DNA of 64,000 nt from Albifimbria verrucaria (Eukaryota > Ascomycota > Sordariomycetes > Hypocreales > Stachybotryaceae). The notes under the pieces were generated by a model that was not told where the DNA came from, ran no database searches, and saw only the letters and a program-made list of their open reading frames with translations. Made by a program: the position numbers and the translations under genes. Of the stretch, positions 36,315-46,799 are shown piece by piece; positions within the stretch are counted from its first letter, which is position 1; the number at the start of each line of letters is the position of its first letter. The stretch lies in contig JAHREC010000007.1 of assembly GCA_020081605.1 (NCBI GenBank), positions 310,001-374,000 on the forward strand, given 5' to 3'.

Positions 36315-37694
36315 CAATGTATTTTGGATCTTAAAAATGCAATGACTATTTAAAGCCCATAAAGCACTATTGTGTCTAGTCCTCCCCACAGATTCAGTTT
36401 TCCTCTAGATACACAAATGGATGATAACTCTATCGTGCTCACTGAATACTTCCCGGTAGGACAATCAAGAGTCTGTTGCTTTTGTCACTATGCTTGTTTC
36501 CTTCGTTCTTGTTCATTTATTCGCCTGCGGCAATTATCATCATGTGCTCTCGCCAAGGGGCTCGAGATACCAAAAATATGTTTTCCGCTGGTCCAACAAT
36601 GAGGAGAGTGTAGAAAGAAGAAAAAGAAAATAGAACGAAGGGGTCGGCTCGCGTATGTTTGATGGCTCGGCCCGATTCCCCGCTCTCTCTGCCTTCCATT
36701 CCACCTACACGAGTCTCAGCTCCACGGAGCGCGGATGCAGGACGGTCCATGACATTCAAACGGTACCATAATACGTGGAACGGAGTATCCTATGCACAAT
36801 GGTGGAGAGATTTATGGGCATACTCGCCTGGGGACTTGTGATAGTGATGTCTTCCTCGGCGTCACATTCAGCCGGCAACGCCTGCGGAAATCTGGGTGAC
36901 ATTCTCATGGATGTTCGCGTCAGCCGCCCCCAAAAGTTATGGCTTCGTCGGAAACAAAAGCTCCAAGATATAGTACGTGGATGTATCGCCATCATACTTA
37001 CCACAAAGTCAATCGAGAGGCATGTCGGTTATCGAAAATCAACAAGCCACTTGCTGGGAGGTTATGAGTATATGTCGTGTTGTAGCTGGTGAATGCACGT
37101 CCTTAGCACAAGGTTCGCTTCTCCATCCACCGCTGCAACTTGAGCAGTATTACCTGAGTGGCGCTCCTGGTGCTGCGGGCCAGTGTGGCCGAGAGACAAT
37201 GCAGGCCAGTCGATATGTGGTGCATACGAATTGGTCGTATATCCCTCGGCCACTGTGCTGATTGATTCTCCACATTTGCGGAAAGCAGTGGAGGACCCAT
37301 GAATTCAGCCCATGCACGTTGAAATAGCGGCGGAAAGAGGTGTCAGGTCCGCTAGAACGAAGCCGGGAAAAGATCCCCACGTAATACTGAGTGGGTAGAT
37401 GACAGCCATTGCCATTCGGGTTCTTTAAAGGGCACTCGAGAACATGAAACACAACACAAAATAAAAATTTTGTGAAGAGTAGACAGGGCTCTGTGTTGGA
37501 GCTTTGTTACTACCGCTTTCCTCTGTTAATCAGGCAAAAGGATAACTCATTAGCGATACCGTGTACTTCTCTACTTCATTCAGATACTGAACTTCAACAC
37601 GAAGCCAGCCGCAACGATACTCGCAACGATCTTTCTCTGTAGCCGAGAGTACCCCAAGTGGTTACCGAAGCTATAACTTCAACCTTATTGCATC
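36315..37694. other. Intergenic, no gene recognised
   Basis: Several overlapping short frames on both strands (for example 36775-37092 + and 37150-37452 -). None has a domain or a coherent exon pattern. A small gene with broken frames cannot be excluded. Confidence 0.35.
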
Positions 37695-38477
37695 ATGGCC
37701 TCTCATTTGATGAAATTGTCCGATGACTTTTCCTGCTATGTAGGAGGCGAGGAGAATTCACGCGAGAGTGAGGAAGAGGCGCATTTCATATACAAGGAGA
37801 TTTTTGAAGACCATTGTTATGGGACCAAGATACTCACCAAAGAGAAAGATGTCTTCATTGTGGATGTTGGGGCAAACATTGGTCTTTTCTCGATCTATAT
37901 GAAGAAAAAGTATCCATCATCCAAAATTCTGGCGTTTGAGCCAGCACCTCAGACATATGCTATACTGCAACAAAACTTAGCACTTCATGCAGCCTCCGGC
38001 GTCGATACTTACCCAGTTGCATTGTCTTCTGAAAACGGCACCAAAAAGTTAACATTCTATCCAAACTCGCCAGGCAATTCGACTTTCTATCCCGAAGAAA
38101 AAGAAGAGCTGAAAAAGCTCATCAGCATTCATGTATCCGAAGACAAGGCTAACCAGATTTACAAATCCGCCAGTGAGATGGAAGTCACCACAAACCGATT
38201 ATCATCCATATTAGAGAAATACGCAGGATTTACACATATTGATTTGCTAAAGATCGATGTTGAAGGCGCCGAACTGGAGGTACTTCAGGGTATTGCCGAT
38301 GAACACTGGGGTCTCATTTCTTGCATATCTATGGAGGTTTGCGATATGGGTGGATCGCTCAGTAAAATTACTGACCTCTTACAATCGAAGGGATTCACAA
38401 CTGAAAGTGAGATATCGGAATGGGGTCGCCTTGCAGGATTCTACATGGTGACTGCTCGGCGGGGGCCAGTCGCGTAA
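37695..38477 (+). CDS. FkbM-family SAM-dependent methyltransferase
   Basis: An intact, intronless gene of 260 codons. SAM-binding motif I is VFIVDVGANIGLFSIYM, followed by ILAFEPAPQTYAILQQNL and the diagnostic FkbM signature HIDLLKIDVEGAELEVLQGI (PF05050). FkbM enzymes O-methylate hydroxyls of polyketides, peptides or sugars. No signal peptide, so it is cytosolic. Close relatives occur in bacteria and in fungal secondary-metabolite clusters, and the lack of introns would fit but does not prove transfer. Its neighbours are a CoA ligase upstream and a tyrosinase downstream (convergent). A joint small-molecule pathway is conceivable, but no core synthase is present. Confidence 0.9.
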   Translation: MASHLMKLSDDFSCYVGGEENSRESEEEAHFIYKEIFEDHCYGTKILTKEKDVFIVDVGANIGLFSIYMKKKYPSSKILAFEPAPQTYAILQQNLALHAASGVDTYPVALSSENGTKKLTFYPNSPGNSTFYPEEKEELKKLISIHVSEDKANQIYKSASEMEVTTNRLSSILEKYAGFTHIDLLKIDVEGAELEVLQGIADEHWGLISCISMEVCDMGGSLSKITDLLQSKGFTTESEISEWGRLAGFYMVTARRGPVA

Positions 38478-38906
38478 TGGCAGTCCGCCCCTGTTGTGTT
38501 GGAAATCGACAGAGCACAAGGAAACAAAGCATGTAAGACAAAGAGGACCAACTCAAAAGTCACATATATTACTCTCTATCACAGCGTCCTCATGATTCTG
38601 GCTACGGTTAAGCTCACGAATTATCTGTCTTCATTTTTTTGTTATGGAACCAACCATCAATGTTACAGAAATGTGAATAAATCCAGCGAAGTGAACGAGA
38701 TTTTCAAGGAACCAGGTAGCTTTTTGGATGATAATTGATGTCAATTTTTTGATAGTCAACACGTAAAAAATCGAGAAACAGGCTATTTCCGTCGTCAAGT
38801 TTTGTAAAACATACCCAAGTAGAACTCGTATCGTAAGCTCGATTCTCTACTTCTAGCCAAGAACCATTGTTGAGTAATATAATAGAGTAAAATACTCATT
38901 TACTTA
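38478..38906. other. Intergenic between convergent genes
   Basis: About 430 bp of AT-rich 3' flank between the methyltransferase and the tyrosinase. Nothing recognised. Confidence 0.5.
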
Positions 38907-40155
38907 TCACTCAAAATCGGCGCAAATAGTGTCACCTTTAAGGTCCATAACATCACCAATAGTAACATTAATACCAGCGCCTGCCATCCACAAAACATGG
39001 TTCAAAGTTGTGGTATTGCCATTGTCAGCAAAATAGGGTAAGAATGCATCAACTCCTAATGAGGAGGGTTGAGCATTAACCAGGAGAGATCCTCTAGCCA
39101 CATTAGGGCCGCCGATTTCAGTTAGACGAGTTGAGTTCTGGAGTTGCCAATTCCACCATAGACGGTCGAGGTTTGTATGGTGCAGGAAGAACAAAGGGTC
39201 GGCCGGTGATAGAGATACGTCGTCCATCTTTTCATGTTAACCAGTGAAACAAAACATCAACTGAGATGCGCGGATGAAACTTACTGTACCACCAACAGCA
39301 TAATGACCACTGACATGAGGACTACCGCTAATGCAGTTATGGTAAGTGATGAAGTCACCCAAAGCTTGGCAAGCGTTGACGATAGTCTGAGAGATCAAGT
39401 CGAATTGGCTCTGCTTCAAATTGCGCTGGAGGCAAGTCTTTTGAGAACTTCGCGATAATTCCGTTGTTAGGTCATGGCGAAGGAAGGTAAAGGCTCCATC
39501 TGTCACACAGCCCTCGGCATCTAAGTTGGTAGAGCCGAACCCGGTTTTAGAATCAGACGACCAGATGCCGGATTCGTTGAGAGGAGCAGTAGATTGGTCA
39601 GCTTGTTCGTCCCAATACCTAAGTAGTTGGCCTTAGTTCTCATGCATTTTCTTCGGAAGCAATTGTCATGGAACCACATACGGATACGGGCCTTGATAAC
39701 CACATTCATTACGAAGGAGACCTTCATGAACAGTCATGTACCATCGATGCCATGGAAGAAATGCACCCTGCAAGGTTTTGGTTGTCAGCTAACAAAGTTT
39801 CAAGTTCTACGGCTGGGGAGGCACTAATACCACAGCATGAATGAATTGAACTTGGGCCACATGTGCTACTTGAAGGTCTTCCCATCGGGTCTTAGCACCG
39901 TAGAGTCCGGTTTTTGAAGGAGCCGTCTCCGGGGTCATGAGGCAAACTGTTGAGTTTATATAAGACTCTTTTTCTTCGTGCGTTAATTTAGACCTTAGAC
40001 GAATAGTTAGAATTGTTATACACGAAACAACTAGTCGATTTTCGAGGAACTGTATATAAATACCATGATTTGCGCACACTGGGCTGAGTACATGAACCAG
40101 CAACGAGTTCAGATGCTGCAAGCACCAGAGTTAAAAATGAGAGCCGGCTATACAT
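38907..40155 (-). CDS. Secreted tyrosinase-domain copper oxidase
   Basis: Five exons: 40064-40155, 39831-39993, 39682-39767, 39285-39618 and 38907-39227. Introns are 70, 63, 63 and 57 nt, all joining in frame (~331 residues). The signal peptide is MYSRLSFLTLVLAASELVAG. The CuA site includes VAHVAQVQFIHAVGAFLPWH and a later His in the MTVHEGLL helix. The CuB site has SGSPHVSGHYAVGG and ADPLFFLHHTNLDRLWWNWQ. This type-3 dinuclear copper centre oxidises phenols or o-diphenols with O2. The short secreted form lacks the C-terminal shielding domain of classical melanogenic tyrosinases. It therefore resembles extracellular catechol or aminophenol oxidase-like fungal members. It is one of the cleanest gene models here, with no frame break. 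Confidence 0.93.
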
Positions 40156-41964
40156 AATGATAGTCCAAACAGATTAAAGCAGTGGCTTCACGTCAGATGA
40201 GTGGAAAAGACACGTTTTGGGAAGAGTGTAATGATTCACAGAGTTTTGACAGATGAAAGAAAACCTTTCGGCTGAAAAGTTGCAGAGCTTTCATTCTTAT
40301 ACTCATATCCTCATACCACCTTGTATATGTACCAGGGTTAGTTTAATATTGCAACCTTAACGGACATAGTTCTCAATTGACAGGTGCATATCGGCCCCAT
40401 AGCCATGGGAGATCCTGACCTGGCAGGCTTCCTTGTGGGAATCATGCAAGCTGATATAAGGGCCCGCTCGGGCACTGGCATGAATCCCTTGCAAGGAGTT
40501 CTATGAGCTGCGAAGAAAGTGAATCGGTCGAACATCCTAGCACTTATACTTATGTTAGATTCAAAGAGGCGCGACACATGAGCAAAGAGAATTTTGTGCA
40601 CTCCTCATCACTTTCTTCATCTGGAAGACAATAATATTATTGAGGATCCAATGTGGACTAGAACGGGAAAGAACACAGGGTTCGTAACTCAAATTTCTAG
40701 TAAAGGTCGGCTGGTGAATTTCTCACTAGCTTACTGACGAGTTGTTCAATGAGATAAACCTGGATAAACATGAAAATAAGATCAACTATAAGATAGAATA
40801 GACCCATGTGTTTCTGTATGGCGTGGTTGCTCGCCATAGCAAGGTTTCTATGTCCAAGGCCAACTTATGCATTCAGCTGTCTTAAACAACCTTCCTGTAT
40901 GAGTTAAGAAAGCAACTAACCGCGCCTCAAGCCACTCAAATTTCGACCATGAGATACTCGGGCTGACACCGAGATGGATGAGTTCGTGCCAAGGCGGCAG
41001 CGGCAGAAACCGCCCTTGGCATCTTGTTTCTGATGTAAAATACTTCATAATAGTGGAGGCAGTGCCCATTTCCGCTGCATGGTAATAAAACTAGAGCCAA
41101 ACAGGGTTGAGGCATCTAGCATAGCTCTAGATTGGGTTTAGATACTATGCACATTTTCATAAGATGCATGAACCAGGGTTAATGGGCCATGGTTAGATGC
41201 AGCTTGTAACGCCTCATCTCAAAAGCTTCGGTAGTTGTCCGATGCTGAGTTGTGCAGTTGAGAAGCGTAGTCGACGCTGTGTGCAAGAATTATTTAACAA
41301 CAGGTTCAGAAGGGTACAGACCGTATTTCAAGTACTGCTTACATGAAGAACTCTGTGAGAAGAGCCCAAAAGGTTCAACCAAATGACGATTCAACATGTT
41401 CTTGCAAATTTAGAGCTGAGGTCACAATGGGAATACCCCGTGGAAAAATCTTTATCCTTCAGAAAAACAGGGATTATCTGCACGTTCCATATTAGAAAAT
41501 GCGACTGAACACCTGGAGTGGATAAGGACTTAACCTTGCCAATGCCAGACGCCTTTCTATTACTTATCATCAGTCTTAAAGCTTGTATTATGCATTGTAG
41601 TATCTATTTCTACTACCAATGATGTTCTTTTGCATTATACCTTCCTCGCATAATGTCATTACGAAGTTTGGCTGTTGTGGTGCTACTTTCTATAACCAGG
41701 TCAGGTAGTGCTTAGATGTTTTACGGTATAAATCGACCTTTACTACGATCAGTAACGATGCAATGAGCCTTGAAACAGTTATTGTTAAGGGTCAGTAGGT
41801 TGGCCATCTCACAATGTACATTAGTACAAGATCATATTGATCCAAACGTATGCTGTTATTGCTTTTTGTTTACATACCCTAGGGGATTGTGTGACTTCGT
41901 ACATATTTGTGCAGGTTACCTCTTCATTCTGATATGTTCGGTTCCCATGAGATACGAAATCTCC
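40156..41964. other. Intergenic, no gene recognised
   Basis: About 1.8 kb. A plus-strand segment near 40380-40505 reads as a protein-like stretch (GDPDLAGFLVGIMQADIRAR) with no continuation, and may be a relic. Otherwise short frames only. Confidence 0.35.
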
Positions 41965-43448
41965 TTAAACAGCCTCAATAAACATTCCATGCCTATTCAA
42001 ACCGAAATTCCGTCTAGCCTGCTCACGGCGCTCATCTTCTTCATTACTAACCCTCACCCTAACCGCTTCAAGGCTCATTGCAGCGTTGCTGATCGTGGCA
42101 ATGTGGATACGGAGCGAAAAGCCGACATGATATCCAGGGGTGCTCATTTTGCTCTTGAGATCCTTCAAATTTCCTCGGATGACAGAAAGATCTTGTGCTA
42201 AGATGGATGTCTTCGTCATAGCTAACTCCCGTTGAGAATTGATCTGGTGAAGAAGTGGAAGTTGTTTGGACAGATTTCGGCTGGGAGGAGAAACGCCTTT
42301 GACGAGATTCCACAGGTACTCAAGAATATCTTCGCTGTCTGTCTTAATTCTATCAGACTCCTCATTGGCGAGTCGCTGGATGCCGTTCAGATGATATCGA
42401 CCTTCTTGAAGCTTGGTGTTAAGATTGACAGCTTGTTCAATGACTTGATCCACAAACTCAATGGCTCTGGACATGTGGTCCATGTACCTATCAAGGATTT
42501 TCTCCTCGGTTGTTTCGGTCGAAAAAGGAAAGAAAACAGTCGAAAACCATGTCGACAGTTGAAGTGCGAACGAAGCCTGAAGCTGCTCCTCTTTGGCGGC
42601 CAGCTGCTCAACCCTATGCAGTGTGAATCGATTAAGAATGATGACGCTATCGACAAGGGAACTACACTGTAGACTGAAATCGTTCAAATCATTCACGACC
42701 TGCTCAGCCACAGTGATGTACTTATCAAGTCTTTGCCCGAGCTCCTGGCGAGATGGCAGGTCACTCCATGAAACCGAATCCTTCAAGTCCATGAGAGCAC
42801 CGTTGGACCGCGTCATATCATACGGCAGCGAGACGACCTCCTTTTTCTCCTCGAGGATTTGGCCCAGCTTGCCCTGAACATTCATAAGCTCGTCAATGTT
42901 GAAATCTGATTTGGCAGCTTGAGAAGCAGTTGAATAATCTGAGCATATCGAAGGTGCAACAGAGCGTATTATTGGATTGGTACAGGGTGACCAGTCTGAA
43001 GAATGGCAGAATGGCGCAACCCATGAAACACCCGGAACGAGGCAAATTTGCGAGAGAGCTGTGCTGGCAAGATTTGCTGCGCCATTCCGGACGGCGTCAA
43101 TGGTGACCAGCAGAATCCATAGCCCAACAAGATATGACAAGGGCTGCTTGATGTTGCCAAGCGCTAGCCTTAGGACATCTAGCACCCAACCCATGCTCTC
43201 CGTCAATACGCTTCGAAGGATGACGAAAAGCGGCTTCATGATGTTATCGACTGGTTGACGTGTTTTTCATCCTTCTTTTGGAAGTTTGGATGAAACGGCT
43301 GGGTGGGCTCCCGTGAGACCTCCATCAAGGTGGTGTCGTCACCCTCTTCTGGGCTATTGACATGGTCTCTGTGCAACATGATGGAGCGTTTCTGGTCATT
43401 GGATCTGGAATGAGCTCTCGAAACAACTCTCTCTGGGTTTCGGGACAT
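41965..43448 (-). CDS. Membrane-anchored coiled-coil protein, unknown function
   Basis: The main frame (43239 to 41965) encodes 424 residues. A hydrophobic segment PLSYLVGLWILLVTIDAV lies near the start. After it comes a long helical region rich in Glu, Gln and Leu (for example RVEQLAAKEEQLQASFALQL and AIEFVDQVIEQAVNLNTKL), probably coiled coil. The tail is basic. An open frame just upstream begins at an ATG at 43448 with a charged Arg/Ser-rich stretch. It joins this gene if one base is restored near 43245. I take that as the true start because similar fungal membrane proteins have such a cytosolic lead. I do not recognise a domain. A single transmembrane helix with a long coiled coil suggests an ER, nuclear-envelope or plasma-membrane scaffold, which is only inference. 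Confidence 0.7.
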
Positions 43449-43899
43449 TACCAAAAGAAGCCCAACATATTTTTATGTCGATTCTTGAGCTGGTTTGTTG
43501 CAGCAGAGAATTGATCATCAGGTTGTCACAAGCTCAGCATTTGCCATCGGGGGTGACGTCACGGGTTGTCGCTGGTGATGATGATCATCCCCAAAACAAG
43601 CAAAATAAAAACGAAGCATCATTGGTTCACACAGTCTTGTTTGTTTAAATGCAACGCCTCAAATTCCCCATATTTGCTGCCAATAGGATGAGTTCCAGGG
43701 CAAGTTATTGTTGGTGGAAGCATCAGGTTGAGTGAACTTGAAAAGGTTAGCACCCATGGTAAGAAGTGTACAACAAAGCGTAGAATAAGTGTCTTATAGT
43801 TGGCTTCTACAACTTCAGCTTATCATGGAAACTTCTGAAAAGTAACCTGCATCGCTGGAAGTAGTGGTTTCGAGGAAATAATGGAGTGCAGAGTTACAA
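43449..43899. other. Short intergenic region
   Basis: About 450 bp between the membrane coiled-coil gene and the cupin gene (both minus strand). It contains the former's promoter. A GGTGACGTCACGGG palindrome-containing string near 43552-43565 includes TGACGTCA, the consensus CRE/ATF-bZIP site. Confidence 0.45.
43556..43563. promoter_or_regulatory. CRE/ATF-type bZIP site
   Basis: A perfect TGACGTCA palindrome lies about 110 bp upstream of the putative start (43448) of the membrane coiled-coil gene. This is the consensus site for ATF/CREB bZIP factors. Its location in a promoter is suggestive, and use in vivo is unknown. Confidence 0.5.
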
Positions 43900-44451
43900 T
43901 TATTCCGATTTCTTGACACCTTTCATACCACCATACTCCTCTTCTAAGACTCCGTCCCCAGACTTAATCTTGTTGATGGGCTGCAGAACATAGAGCATCC
44001 GGGCCCATTCACTGTCGCTCGTGTTTCTCCATGCATGCATCGTTCCCCGTTGAATGCATACATCTCCTCGCTTCATCAACCTCGTCTCTCCCGAATCCAG
44101 GATGAGCTCCACCTCTCCCTCCAGCACCACGCCATAGTCCAAACTGACAGTGCGGTGCATTGGTGAAACTAAGCCGGGTGACATATCCACGTAGCGAAGT
44201 ACGGTGCCACTGCTAACAGATAAACCTGGTGGATTCGCCAGAAACTCTTGGTAAGCTTTCAAATCTACATCTCCATTCAGCTCGACCGGAAATGTGTTTG
44301 TCACATAACCTTGCGCAAAATTAGCGTCTTTGGAAGATAGTGTGTAGAAAGGTGCTTCTATCGAGACTCCTGGGTGGATAATGGCTTTCCCTTCATGATT
44401 ATGAGTTGTAATAATCCTTTGTGGATGGCTCAGCTCTCCTTGCAAAGACAT
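43900..44451 (-). CDS. Small cupin-domain protein
   Basis: An intact single-exon gene of 183 codons. It has one conserved beta-barrel cupin. Motif 1 is PMHRTVSLDYGVVLEGEVEL and motif 2 is GDVCIQRGTMHAWRNTS. The metal-binding positions look degenerate: one histidine in motif 1 rather than the usual HxH. It may therefore bind metal weakly or act as a non-redox enzyme or decarboxylase. Such 'HRTxSLDYG' cupins are common beside fungal catabolic and secondary-metabolite genes. It sits head-to-head with the fumarylacetoacetase-family gene (460 bp apart), pointing to shared control and a role in the same pathway. No signal peptide. Confidence 0.85.
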   Translation of the reverse strand: MSLQGELSHPQRIITTHNHEGKAIIHPGVSIEAPFYTLSSKDANFAQGYVTNTFPVELNGDVDLKAYQEFLANPPGLSVSSGTVLRYVDMSPGLVSPMHRTVSLDYGVVLEGEVELILDSGETRLMKRGDVCIQRGTMHAWRNTSDSEWARMLYVLQPINKIKSGDGVLEEEYGGMKGVKKSE

Positions 44452-44909
44452 TGTAAGATATGTTTGATAGTAGAATTTGAATAAGTGATAGACGTCCGAA
44501 AACAGAAGTCTAACGCGTCTTCTTCTTTCTGAACCCTATTATTAAAAAGATGTCGCATGTGGAGCCGATGTCTAGGGACTTGGTAGTTTTTACCCCCAAC
44601 ACAGCCGAACCGGGAAGTGGGTGGCGGTCCACGAAATACAGACTATGGGCTCGTCATTACACATCAATTTAAATCGCAGTCGGTCTGATTTGAGGAGATT
44701 ACCTGGCAAATTTTGTTCTGTAGTGTTCATATTTTAATAACACATCATGAGTTGCCGAGCTTTGGGCGGGGCCGAAACGGCTCTGGGTCAGTAGCCACTA
44801 ACATAAATGGCCTGGCTTCCATGTTAAGGGCTAATTTTCTGGGACATCAATGGAATTCTATGTTAGTAAAGACCTCGTCAATACATTAAAATAGTCGTCC
44901 AACCACACA
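44452..44909. promoter_or_regulatory. Divergent promoter: cupin / FAH-family gene
   Basis: A 458-bp region between the two start codons. It holds an 11-bp near-dyad CCGAACCGGGAAG with CGG-type half sites around 44608-44620, the kind bound by Zn2Cys6 proteins. This fits regulation by the cluster's own regulator at 52092, but the match is only suggestive. Confidence 0.4.
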
Positions 44910-46285
44910 ATGTCGTCCACGTCGTCGTTTAATGAACACTTCTCACACCACAACATACCATTTGGAATCGGTTCCTCAGACAAACATAAGGATCCCCAAG
45001 CTGTGACGAGAATAAATGATACCATCATATTCCTTGCAGAGTTGTTCGATGATAGAAAGACAGCGATTGAAGACTTTAACAAGCTGGTCTTGAAGCAGGT
45101 CACGCTAAACGAATTTGCAGCTCTACCCGGGCAAACTCGAAAAGCGATTCGAGAACATATTCAAGTTATTGTTGTAGAATATGGACTTGAAGGGCTTCCT
45201 AATGAAAGCAAAGAGCATTACAGTAATGTCAGGATGCATCTTCCCATCCAAGTCGGTGATTTTATTGGTAAGTAGCATTTTTATTCTCATCAAAGGCAGC
45301 AGTGTTAACTCCGTAGATTGCTCTTGTTCCATGAATCATATTCTGAACGCTGGACGCATAATTGGCAAGAGTGAGAAAGCGCCACCACTCTTCCAATACG
45401 CACCGATAGCCTACCATGGCCGTGCAGGAACCATTGTGGTTTCTGGCACCCCCATTCGGCGGCCTAGCGGTTATGTCTTTGGTCCGTCGAGACCTTCAGA
45501 TCATCCAGCAGGCCCTTCAGTGATTTACACCCAGTCTAAAGCCATGGACTACGAACTAGAGCTCGCCGCTGTCATTGGCAAGCCTTTGCCAATGGGAGAG
45601 GTGCTCAAAGCCACTGAGGCTGATGAACACATTTTTGGTTTTGCCGTCTTGAATGACTGGAGTGGTGAGAGTTTCTGCTTCCGAACAGATACGTTCCGTT
45701 TTGGCTGATATTGTGCTCAAAGCCCGTGATATCCAAGCCCTTGAAATGCCGCCTCTGGGTCCCTTTAATGGGAAAAGTCTAGGCACAACCTTGTCTCCAT
45801 GGATTGTTACACTTGAAGCTCTGCAGCCATTCCGCACCGGTCGAACATCAAATCAGGACAAAGTGTTTTCGCAGTACATGCAAGACTCTGATTCACCCAT
45901 GTTTGACATTACGATGCAGGTTGAGGTTGTCACAGACTCTAGCGCACACCTAGTTGGAAAGAGCAATGTCCAGACTCTACACTGGTCGCCAGGACAAATG
46001 ATTGCCCATGCTGTGAGCTCAGGTAGTTCCTTACGCACTGGCGATGTAATTGCAACTGGCACGGTCAGTGGCTCAGAGAAAGGTAGTTTCGGCTGCTTGC
46101 TGGAGTCAACAGAAGGAGGTGCGAGTCCTATCGAGTTTCCAGATGGGTCCAAGAGGGTATATCTTGAAGACAATGACGTGGTGAGAATGACAGCATATGC
46201 AGGTAATCTAGAAAATGGGGTTGGGTTCGGAGAATGTGTTGGAAGATTGATTCCGGCACATGTTGCCGCCAGCTTGGACGCATAA
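44910..46285 (+). CDS. Fumarylacetoacetase-family C-C bond hydrolase
   Basis: Three exons: 44910-45267, 45317-45664 and 45723-46285. The introns are 49 and 58 nt. The product is ~422 residues, the length of eukaryotic fumarylacetoacetase. The N-terminal SH3-like domain starts FNEHFSHHNIPFGIGSS. The catalytic domain shows DFIDCSCSMNHILNAG (metal Asp plus the general-base His), MDYELELAAVIGKPLP (ExE metal pair) and FAVLNDWSARDIQ (third metal ligand). The classical enzyme splits fumarylacetoacetate into fumarate and acetoacetate at the end of tyrosine/homogentisate catabolism. Here no homogentisate dioxygenase or maleylacetoacetate isomerase is nearby. The neighbours are instead a monooxygenase and an extradiol dioxygenase. 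It may be a paralogue acting on another ring-cleavage product. No frame break. Confidence 0.92.
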
Positions 46286-46799
46286 TGGAATTAAATGTCA
46301 GAAAAATAACTTTCGACGAAATAATACTTTTATTGAAGAAAGAGATATATATCTAGATATAGTAGATAGGAGGACCATTCCTCCTAAAAATGAAGGAGAA
46401 CATAGTTTCTCAGATATATCAACACCCTATATATGACAATATCCATGTTAACTAAACAGGCCCAAGACCCTAGGCAAATTTTCAATGAACACGATAATTT
46501 AATCTTCATTTAGTAAAGAGAGTACGCAATCTTCTTATGGGTTGTCCTATTTTAATTTTTAATTTCTTTTTTGAAGGAGAGGCGGGCGTAAGGCTCAAGG
46601 CAGGGTGATACAAGTGCAAATTGTCAAAGTTTTCATCCAGAGCCTCGACTTGCAGTAAAGATACAAAGCAGATGGGTGCACCCAATAGGTAATCTGCGTG
46701 ATGAGCAAGTTATTATAGCCTTTCTAGAAGTAAATACAATAACCTGACTACCAATCCCGCCCGCCAACCCCGGTATCCTTCCACCCCACGGCTGATTCA
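46286..46799. other. Intergenic between convergent genes
   Basis: About 510 bp of AT-rich 3' flank. No gene or structured element seen. Confidence 0.5.
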
